Below are positions 56,236 through 64,000 of a DNA stretch of 64,000 nt, in pieces. Both the position numbers and the translations under genes were made by a program. Where the stretch lies: the NCBI GenBank assembly GCA_905147135.1, contig LR990060.1, forward strand, positions 2,806,001-2,870,000, written 5' to 3'. The stretch is from Blastobasis lacticolella. Its lineage: Eukaryota > Arthropoda > Insecta > Lepidoptera > Blastobasidae. The notes beneath the pieces are model-generated. The model did not search any database. It saw nothing but the letters and a program-made list of their open reading frames with translations, and was not told the origin of the DNA. Within the stretch, counting starts at the first letter, position 1, and each line of letters starts with the position of its first letter.

Positions 56236-56375
56236 TACGATCTGAGTGGTTCAGTTGGTTAACATCCGGTCTGCCACGCTCAGGTCCCGGGTTCGTTTCG
56301 TGATCGGGCAGAAATTGAAGTGATGTATTTTAATTTCGGTCTGAGTATTGTATGTATAATAAGTATGTATTGGAA
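56236..56375 (+). mobile_element. SINE-Gly, 5' part
   Basis: 'tctgagtggttcagttggtt' (A box), 'ggtctgccacgctcaggtcc' and 'ccgggttcgtttcgtgatcg' (B box), then body to 'ataataagtatgtatt'. The 3' third is missing. Confidence 0.7.
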
Positions 56376-56439
56376 CTTCCTTACTCACCGGCTGGAACAT
56401 AACCAAGCCCATGTATTTGCCACCTATAGTAATAATAAT

Positions 56440-56670
56440 AATCATCTTGTCATTAATGTCCCGGTCCAGGATTTGACAGATCAGGTAATTACAGGGGAGC
56501 GACTGCCATCTGACCTCCGTAACCCAGCTACCAGGGGAACCTGACCAGATTGGATCATGGTTACACATACGACCGCCTGAATGTGCACGGTTCATCAAGA
56601 TGGTTTCCCTCACCGTAAGAGCATCGGTTAGCATTCAACTAATGTACGTAACTCAGAAAAGAGTCACCTG
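56440..56670 (-). mobile_element. SINE-Ser, 3' and middle part
   Basis: 'catcttgtcattaatgtccc', 'gacagatcaggtaattacag', 'ccatctgacctccgtaaccc', 'cgtaagagcatcggttagca'. The head is missing and it stops near 'agaaaagagtcac'. Confidence 0.7.
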
Positions 56671-57103
56671 TAGTATAGTCGTATAAAAGTCCTCATGAAT
56701 AATAACAGAACGCAATCTCAAATAATCTTATTACCGTATTCGTTTCTTGCAAACAATTTGCGTTATCGCCAATTTTTATGAACACGCCGATAACAATACT
56801 CGGAACTATGTCATTTGATAACCTAAAACAGTGTCACACTTAGTTATTGATAGCTCGTGATAGGGATTGATAGATTCTGATAAGGTATCTCCTCTGTTTC
56901 TGTGGTGTAATAATAGTGAAAGTCCTAATTTCCAAGCACTTGACCCGAATCTATATACTTAATAACGTAATGCAAATATTGATTTTATCAAGCGCCTAGT
57001 CGATATTAGTAATTACCGGAGGGCTGGTCTCTATTTGGGACAGCGTATGCCATCCAGATAGGCAACGCGGCCAGCCTACTGGGCACATTTCCGCATTCAG
57101 GGG
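56671..57103. other. No recognised gene
   Basis: No motif noticed. Confidence 0.5.
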
Positions 57104-57419
57104 ACCTGGGAAAATTTTTTTTACCTTCATAAGTAGAGCTCGTCTAGTCTAAGATGACGCGCCCCACTACTTAGTTAGTTGATTTCGATGTGTGAGTGCA
57201 AATATTGACACGACACTCCACATCTGTGTGGGAGCCAATGAACGACGCGTGTTCCTACGTTTTAATCTCACCGACAACTGAATGACCAATTACAACGGCC
57301 TTTGTATATGTATTGCGTCCATATTTTAAACTTGCTTGTGTGCGTTAATGCGATAGTGGGGCGCGTCATTTTAGATTAGACGAGCTCCACTTATGTAGGT
57401 AAAAAAATTGTCCCAGACC
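57104..57419. mobile_element. Long-TIR MITE, ~316 bp
   Basis: The first ~66 bp and last ~66 bp are inverted repeats: 'gctcgtctagtctaagatga' and 'cgcgccccacta' on the left match 'tagtggggcgcgtcatttta' and 'gattagacgagctcc' on the right. The outer edge is a T-rich run next to CTGGGA. No transposase, no clear target duplication. Confidence 0.65.
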
Positions 57420-57700
57420 CGCAACAGAAATTAAAACTCATCATTTCAATTTCTGGTCGGTTACATAGGCGTACAAAGAGGGGGGGCCGGGTGGGCCGTG
57501 CCCACTCCAGACTGGTCTGGTGCCCACCCCAGGATATGGTGCTCACTAACTGTACATTGGCGATTGTCTCGGCTTCATCGGCTACGTCAGGGGCTAGCCC
57601 CCCCTGGAAAATAGCCCTAGATACGCTAATGCTCGGCCAGGAATCGAACCCGGGATCTCTGCGTATCATACGCATGTTAACCAACAGAACCACTCAGTTC
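57412..57700 (-). mobile_element. SINE-Gly split by a MITE
   Basis: 'cagacccgcaacagaaatta' to 'caatttctggtcgg' (57412-57460) resumes at 57631 'gctcggccaggaatcgaacc' and ends with the A box 'aacagaaccactcagttcg'. The insert at 57461-57630 interrupts the consensus. Confidence 0.7.
57461..57630. mobile_element. GC-rich MITE inserted in SINE-Gly
   Basis: 170 bp with diverged ATAGGCGTAC / ATTAGCGTAT inverted ends; internal 'ccccctggaaaatagccct' and 'ccaccccaggatatggtgct' are shared with 40664 and 42070. The flanks 'ggtcgg' and 'gctcgg' may be a 6-bp imperfect duplication. Confidence 0.5.
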
Positions 57701-57898
57701 GTCAAAATACTAAACATGGAGACATTGTGGATGAAAGACAGAATGTTATCCAGGACGAAATTGAATACTGACGTTTTTAAGTTACTTATATTTGTATAGT
57801 GTCAGGCCAAAGAAATTGGACGTAAAGGCAAAGAAGGAGCCTACTCACAGCTAAAGTCACAATCTATATTTTGATTCTATATTTAATGGTGCAAATAA

Positions 57899-57971
57899 CC
57901 AAAGAGATTGGGAACTTAGCTACCTTCTTGCTAGTCTACCATGAAGGTAGCTAACTTTCCAATCTCTTTGC
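57899..57971 (+). ncRNA. 73-nt near-perfect hairpin, miRNA-precursor-like
   Basis: Arms 57899-57927 and 57943-57971 pair over 29 positions with three mismatches, separated by a 15-nt loop ('ttgctagtctaccat'). The size resembles an insect pre-miRNA, but a small TIR element scrap is an alternative. No family seed is recognised, and transcription is unknown. Confidence 0.3.
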
Positions 57972-58820
57972 ATATAATGTGTCAAAAACGGACGGCTATA
58001 AATTCTTAAATATCCCTCCATAACCATTGCTGCGGCCTTAGCCAAGAGGTTTCGTTAATCAACAATCGTTTGTGGTAGAAAAAATATAAGCTGCTAGAAA
58101 TTTTTGGTCCGTAGACAATTCACGTACTTTCGGTGTACAAAGGAGGCGGATTGGCGGATGATCCTATACAACCAGAGTCAATGTAGATGTTGGTAGAAAT
58201 AGTCGAACTTCGACCTGTCAATTTTCTACCTAATACACGCATCACGCAAGCGGAGCTGTCAAAGATGGCTAGACCGGCTGTTGTCAAATTTGGTGACCTT
58301 GGTTATCTTAATGTACTAGCTTTTTGTATGATCTCAATATTGAGACATTTGTATAGATTGACAGCGTACATTCTCTATAGTTCGAAGCTATCTAATCGAC
58401 GATAATATCTTTGGACAGGCCTATAACATCATACATTTTAAAGAGAACTTATATTTTAGTACGGATCCAAAATACATAAACCACAACACACTCTTGAACT
58501 TTTTCTTATCAAACCGATCAATTAGAGAAAAAATCATTTCATCATTAAGAAACAATAGCGGAAGGCCAAATGAGATCATTGTATCATCATCAGTCATTAT
58601 ACAATTTCGATACATCAATCAAATATCGTCTGTCCATCTTTCTGTATGTATATCCTTGATTTGACAAAGTGTTACCGCCCACATACGTCAAAGGTTTTGT
58701 TAGATTTTTTCGTAATTAAATTATTCGGAGAAAAAACATACAACTGTTTGTTAATGTAATAGCTATATTGTTATGAATTGGTTTGTAATTCAGTTGATAT
58801 TTGATTTCTTTAGATAAATA
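57972..58820. other. No recognised gene
   Basis: AT-rich with no motif. The 72-codon frame at 58187-58405 is not supported. Confidence 0.5.
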
Positions 58821-58821
58821 A

Positions 58822-59090
58822 AATAAATAAATAAATATGCTTTGATAATTCACACAGCGCCATCTAGCCCCAAAGTAAGCAAGGCTTGTGTTATGTGTGC
58901 TAGATAATAGAAGATAGATAAAATGATAAATTACTTATATACTTTTAAATACATACTTATTATACATTTAACACCCAGACCCGTAACAGAAATTATAATT
59001 CGTCATTTAAATTTCTGCTCGGCCGGGAATCGAAACCGGGACCTCTGCATGGCAGACCTGGACTCAGGTCGTCAGATAACTGAACCCTCC
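58822..59090 (-). mobile_element. SINE-Gly with (AAAT)n tail
   Basis: Tail 'aataaataaataaatatg', 'cagcgccatctagccccaaa', B box 'cgggaatcgaaaccgggacc'. The A box is rearranged and truncated. Confidence 0.7.
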
Positions 59091-59194
59091 GACAATGGGA
59101 TATATTTCATCCACATTATCTAGATGCCTAGCATCCAACTGAAGTACGGACATAGCGAGCCTTTTTACCACGCACGTGCAAGATGTAAAATGAG

Positions 59195-59291
59195 CTCTTG
59201 TCGTAATGAACCCTGCATATTCAGGCGACTAAATGTATAACCATGATCCAATCTGGTCAGGTTCCCCTGGTAGCAGGGTCACGGAGGTTGC
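59195..59291 (+). mobile_element. SINE-Ser fragment
   Basis: 'ccctgcatattcaggcgact' and 'atgatccaatctggtcaggt' then '(t)agcagggtcacggaggtt'. Cut off beside the MITE at 59312. Confidence 0.6.
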
Positions 59292-59302
59292 CAAATGTAC
59301 CT

Positions 59303-59311
59303 ATGTAAACC
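59303..59311. repeat. Target-site duplication, left (9 bp)
   Basis: ATGTAAACC, repeated exactly at 59553-59561. Confidence 0.85.
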
Positions 59312-59552
59312 GGGAGTAATACACGGGTACGAACGCCGAAAGCAAGAATAACGATAGCGTGTAACAATTAATACGTAGCGATTTTAAGCTATCGCGCAAT
59401 GGAATTGTCGCACAACTGAACGTTCGCTTTTTGAAGCTTTCGCGGAATTGATTTTTCGCACAAATGAACCATCGCGCAATCAAGCTTTCGGGCAATCGTC
59501 TTCGCGCTATCGTTATTCGTGCTTTCGGCATTCGCACCCGTGTATTACTCCC
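59312..59552. mobile_element. Mutator-type MITE, 241 bp, 48-bp TIRs
   Basis: TIRs 59312-59359 and 59505-59552 pair over 48 bp with three differences and start GGGAGTAATACACGGGT. The 9-bp flanking duplication suggests the Mutator superfamily (9-11 bp). The interior is built of repeated 'tcgcgcaat', 'tcgcacaa' and 'agctttcg' motifs. No coding capacity. Confidence 0.8.
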
Positions 59553-59561
59553 ATGTAAACC
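59553..59561. repeat. Target-site duplication, right (9 bp)
   Basis: ATGTAAACC, as at 59303-59311. Confidence 0.85.
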
Positions 59562-61865
59562 GGGGGTTTTTCGATTTCTGTAGGCTATTAGGTTATTAGA
59601 GATTAACCTCTGTAAAAAAGGCACACATTCTGTGGTCGTGTATAGGTTAGTCGTGGCACTGGTATTATTAGAAGGAGGCCTACTATCGACTTAACACTCT
59701 CTCTTGCGGACAAGTTTGTCAAACAATGCGTCCCATCTGATCGACCTGAAACTGTCATACGAATGAGGGCATCAAATAAAGCTAATGTCAAGTTTGTCGG
59801 CTGGTTTTAGGGTTCAGTTTGATTGAAAGTTTGAGTGCCGTTTGCATTTTTAAGCGACTTGGGAGAAGGAGGAGGTTCTTAATTGGTCGGAACCATTCTT
59901 TATATCAAATTTAATTTTGAATCACTAGAGAAACACCATAGATTAATTAGGCTATATTTCGTGCCAAATAGATTTTAATCTTATGGTCTTTGTTGATCTT
60001 ACGGTCAACTAGCATGAAAAATGTAATCTATATCTATTTAGTAATATATCTATTGTTTTCATCTAATTGTAAAGAATATTATTATGACTATTTAAAACAT
60101 CACCTCGTCATCGCTGGGACCACTTACGAACTAATTTTGACCCAGAGATCCAAATGAGAGAATGTCTATTTGGCACGAACTATAGGTACACTCAGCAGCA
60201 GAGTGACCCCCTTGCATATATTAAATGTATGGGGGGAGGGGGATCAGTTCTCTCTGCACCCGACTGTACGTACAGTAAGTAAGTTGTAGTTTATGGTACC
60301 TATTATTTTTCTGTATGACGAATGCCAAAGAAGACCGAAGCGAACTCAAACCGTACGAAAAACCGTAACAGTCCTCCGAAACAAGATATCTCACTCTCTA
60401 ACAATAGTCGGTAATTAACAAACGCTGTTTTGCACTACAGCACAGCGCCATCTAGTCAATAATCTGTAGAAGTTATATCCCATTCAGAACAGAACCCAAG
60501 CAGAGGAATACCAACTCGGACTTTGTGAACTTGGATTCATTTCCTGAACTCGACATGGTTCAAACTATTCCGTAGCTATGGCTGCATATTTTAAGAAGCT
60601 AACAGACTCTAGGGTAGTGGTGGGCAGTGGATTTGGTCCCGGTTTCTGATGTAGTTTGTATCGAAAGTTATTTTTTTAACATAAAATCGTGTTGTATAAA
60701 ATGTAAGATTCAAGGTATTAAGTGTATTCTACATAATTTGGTGCTAAATATGAAATTAAGTATTATTAATAGAAAAAACCGAGAATAACTCAATCTTTCG
60801 AGAAACTTTCCATAATCATTCAAATATATTGTAAAATTAGAAATGACTAACATTATGATAAAATGAAATAGAAATCTTATCATTGTGCCGTGTGACGATA
60901 AGTTATAGCACCGAATTCAATTAGGTCTGGTCTAAGAAAATAGGGCCACCTGTTGGCGATTCCCCGATTATTGCGAATTTATACGCAGCGGTGATCACTT
61001 TCCATCAGGTGACCTGCATGCGTACCAAACAAACCTAGTATCAAATAGGTATCAGAAGGGTCAACGATACTATTGGATGGCCCTCTCACCCATTCACCAA
61101 CATGCACGATTAAGCCCACGCCACGTGGAAAGGTGGAACTTCTCCCTGGTCCGAGTTTTGGACTGGGGCGACTTGCCCTCTCATTCAGTTCAATAGGACT
61201 TTAACTGGCAACCCAAACATCATAGATACTCGTAAAATACACAAACAGGAACGTCATTGTTCACAAATCACTCGGTTAAACTTCTATAGAGATTCAATTC
61301 AACAAACAAAGGTACTCAACAACAATGCAATATCACCTATAAAATAGTGCAACTTCGACCCGACGAAACCACCGATATCCAAGACACAGGTCTCTGGCCT
61401 ACTTTGGTTTCAGAAGTTTGTGTATTTGACCTCAGTACTAGGTATCTCTGTGCTATCGGTAGACCTATTTCATACATTTTATTTTTATCGCCTGTAATTT
61501 TTCGAAATAAATTATTATGTTATGTTATGTTAGTTGGGCTATTAGGATAATTAGGGGTCAGGTCTGGTCTAAAGGAACCGGTCCAATCCCAACCCTACGG
61601 CTGACTAATAGGCGTGCCCGCAGTCAAAGAGAATTAGTTGCAATTATCCCGTCCCCGGGATGGATCGGTCCAGGGCTCGATTCCGTTACGAAATTACGAG
61701 GATGTATGGAACACGGAGCTTATAGGGTTACGACTGACTTTATTATTTGGTGCTTAGATCGGACTGGTATGGGTGACATTTTGTTTTTCCCAATCACATA
61801 ATTAAATATATACCGTTTTTTTTTAAAACAAAAAACCTTTTTATCATTTATTTTATATGTTGTAG
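59562..61865. other. No recognised gene
   Basis: Two frames of 94-107 codons (59301-59624 - and 61517-61801 +) show no family motif; the former is inside the MITE. 60430-60465 ('cacagcgccatctagtcaat') is a SINE-Gly scrap. Confidence 0.5.
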
Positions 61866-61867
61866 TA

Positions 61868-62095
61868 GAGCGTCAGGGCCAAGCCTAATGGCTAGCTAAC
61901 GGATCAGACTTGGAAGTGAGAGCTATGTAAACCTGAGCCATGATCCAATCCCATCACGGGAACTGTTAACAGGGTCTCGGAGGTCAGACGGCGGTCGCTC
62001 TACTGTCATTTCCTACCTGATCTACCAAATCTTGGATCATGGTCAAGGCAGACCCTGGGCCGTCGTGCGCGTGTGCTTAATAAGGATATTGATGA
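61868..62095 (+). mobile_element. SINE-Ser, diverged, with head
   Basis: 'agagcgtcagggccaagcct' head remnant, 'atgatccaatcccatcacgg', 'gtcagacggcggtcgctcta' and 'gatctaccaaatcttggatc'. B box lost. Confidence 0.6.
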
Positions 62096-62645
62096 CACGA
62101 TTATGTTTAACCTAACCGAAAGAAAAACTTCGGGTAACCCCCGACCAAGAGGGTCGGTCAATAAAACATTACTGATTTTAATGAAACAAAGCTAAGTACC
62201 GTCTTGATTAATCTTTTAAATAAAGAAAAGCGGATTCAAATCGGACCATTCGTTCGGGAGCTACGTTGCCACAAACAGACACACCCAGTCCCATATACAG
62301 ATCAACCATAAATATAAACCTCCCTGGCACTTCTCCATGGCACGGCTAATTTTTTTTTATTGTCTGTATTTTTGGAAGTAAGTGCAATAAACATATTTTT
62401 ACTTTTACTTTAACAAACCTCATTTTCCCACAGAGGTTAAAAATAAAAAGCTTTTACACGCGACCTCCACAAGTTGAACGCTCCGCGAAAACCGTCTATC
62501 ATTTTGTCTCCAATCGTGACCACGATTGACCGTTTACCCTTTATATTTTTTTTTGCATTACGCCCAGTGGGTGGTCGCGAACGGTGACAGATGATATCGC
62601 TTTTGTTAAAGCTTGGTAGTTAGTTCATAAAGGCTTTAGTTTCGG
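62096..62645. other. Repeat scrap and unrecognised DNA
   Basis: 62205-62300 ('aaatcggaccattcgttcgg') matches the scrap at 10612-10740. 62385-62410 carries 'aataaacatatttttacttt'. 62470-62640 is GC-richer and unique-looking. Confidence 0.45.
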
Positions 62646-62721
62646 GTGCAGTTCCGAGCATTGCGGCGGCTCTGGCGACGCGACGGTGCGATATTCTTGT
62701 TAGTCTCAAGTTGGGGTGACG
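62646..62721 (+). other. Weak candidate first exon with splice donor
   Basis: GC-rich block with 'gtgcagttccgagcattgcg' (Inr-like) and a donor GACG|GTACGT at 62721/62722. There is no DPE at the required spacing and no TATA. Much weaker than the 45193 candidate. The 120-codon frame 62786-63148 has no ATG in good context and no known family. Confidence 0.2.
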
Positions 62722-63374
62722 GTACGTACGAGTATGTTATATATAGCTTGGGAAAGAAGAGTTTCCGAAACCGTATAAATATCCGTTGTCCACCCAGGTG
62801 AACTTGTCAGGTGGACCACGGGTAGGGATTGAAAATGAGGGCGCTATTAACAGATATCCATGTCCATGTCCAAAATCCATGTCAAAAGAAGACACCTGCA
62901 AGCTTTACACAAAAATTGATGAAAAAAAATTGTTTATTTATGTAATGTCAGTCGCGCAGTGTTGGCATTATCAAAACAGTTATTACATCTGTCACCACGG
63001 CAACATCTTTTTTGCCAAAACGGAAGCTCCACCATGGAAACGTCAAGTTAAACTTATAATAAACCGTCGAGTTGCCAATCGCCTTTCGGGACTTTTCACT
63101 CAGTCTCAGGGTCCCCAGAAGACCTTGGTCAACCTCGCGTGCCCTTGAGTTGGTGAACAAATGGTATTACGAGGCACACCTAACGAGTGGCGAGCTCGTT
63201 GTGGTGCAGAAGCTCAACTAGCCTACAAGTAAGAAACGGTCAAAGATCTAGTCCCGGCATCGTCGAGCGTTGCCTAACTTCTGTCATCGGTCTGCCATTA
63301 GAACAATGCCGCTGTCAAATTAAACTTGATGGACTAACATAGTTTTGGACACCAGGGATTTTTTTTTTTTTTTT

Positions 63375-63680
63375 TTTTTATGTCATGCGTTAGGCAAACA
63401 TGCAAGCGGGCCACCTGATGGAAAGTGGTCACCACTGCCTATAGACATTAGCAACACCAAGAGTATCGCTAATGCGTTGCCCACCTCTATAACACGTTGC
63501 TCTGGCAGCAAAAAGCAAATGCCACTCCACTGTCAAAGCCACGGTTCCTCAAATCCCCACCCCATGGAGCACTGGAAACCTTACTCACCGGCAGAAACAC
63601 AATACTATTTAAAAGAGTATTATTTAGCTGCGATATTCTGTAAGTATGCTGTGCAAAATAGAACGTAACTGACATTTCAG
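63375..63680 (-). mobile_element. Dispersed repeat (family of 15957)
   Basis: Poly-T at 63360-63378, then 'gcaagcgggccacctgatgg', 'cacggttcctcaaatcccca' and '(t)actatttaaaagagtatta': inverted copy of 15957-16240, with LINE-end text at the left. Confidence 0.65.
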
Positions 63681-64000
63681 GCGATGCCTAGGCCTGTATG
63701 TGCAATTCGTTAGGCCTAAACACCACCCAATCCACTTCCTAACTTTACCTAAGCGTTACCTAACAGCAATAGTTATTTCCTAGCGGTTGGTGAAACGTAT
63801 TTTCGTCTTAAGTAATTCCTAAGTATTTGGGCACCGAATTTAAGCGATTCCTATGTTTAGTGGAAATGACATAAGTCATGATCACGTCACCCTCTGAATC
63901 GCGACGCTCGAAAGTGCACCTTGGGTAGTTGTCTGGTCTTATTCCGGACTCGCGGTTGACAACCGCTGAAAGGCTCGTACCACGAAACTCTGTGCGGGCG
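63681..64000. other. No recognised gene
   Basis: Repeats the word 'cctaa' and 'cctaagt' several times between 63690 and 63850. No coding or repeat family recognised. Confidence 0.4.

Noticed and set aside
59301..59624. 107-codon minus frame
   Set aside because: Produced by the Mutator-type MITE's internal repeats.
1..64000. CRISPR array or bacterial operon
   Set aside because: No array of equal repeats with unique spacers; tandem repeats present are minisatellites; genome character is eukaryotic.

Overview
The window looks like nuclear DNA from a lepidopteran (moth or butterfly). It is AT-rich and dominated by interspersed repeats: two tRNA-derived SINE families, an RTE-type LINE whose 3' ends run into GATGAT-type tails, several other LINE 3' ends, and small TIR transposons. 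I recognise no host protein-coding exon with confidence. There are no bacterial-style operons, no rRNA and no CRISPR array. Genus and species cannot be read from the sequence; the lepidopteran assignment rests on the repeat types and is inference.

The main gene-bearing unit is a complete LTR retrotransposon of the errantivirus (gypsy-like, env-bearing) type at 21811-29501, transcribed on the minus strand. It has two 332-bp LTRs that look identical base for base, a 4-bp target duplication (cagt), a primer-binding site matching the 3' end of tRNA-Ser, and a polypurine tract. It carries gag, pol (protease, RT, RNase H, integrase, with all catalytic residues I looked for present) and env, all open. 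Gag and pol overlap at a canonical -1 slippery heptamer. Pol and env overlap by about 104 nt. The copy appears recent and structurally intact.

Other regions, left to right. 1-900: 3' end of a non-LTR retrotransposon. 1.5-2.5 kb: RTE ends and a 28-bp minisatellite. 2.4-5 kb: a dispersed repeat present as an inverted pair. 7.4-15.3 kb: dense SINE copies and a reverse-transcriptase relic. 17.2-20.8 kb: an unusual structure, two roughly 610-690 bp inverted arms enclosing a decayed minus-strand reverse-transcriptase pseudogene and an unidentified plus-strand ORF. 21.16-21.55 kb: a hAT-like MITE. 29.5-36 kb: LINE ends and nested SINEs. 36-40 kb: mostly unrecognised AT-rich DNA. 40-43.4 kb: SINE and MITE copies. 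45.0-45.5 kb: a GC-richer block with an Inr/DPE core-promoter match and a splice donor, the best host-gene signal, whose coding exons are not visible here. 48.9-64 kb: more SINEs, LINE scraps, a hAT MITE (8-bp duplication), a MITE with a 9-bp duplication of the Mutator type, a 316-bp long-TIR MITE, a SINE split by another MITE, and a compact 73-nt hairpin.

The repeats record nested insertion order: SINE-X into an RT relic (9.9 kb), a LINE into a SINE-Ser (31.8 kb), a hAT MITE into an RT zinc-finger segment (52.85 kb), a MITE into a SINE-Gly (57.46 kb), and the errantivirus next to or within a LINE 3' end (21.8 kb). Labels used below: SINE-Gly (tRNA-Gly-type head), SINE-Ser (tRNA-Ser/Leu-type head), SINE-X (no tRNA head seen, about 255 bp). 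These are my own working names.
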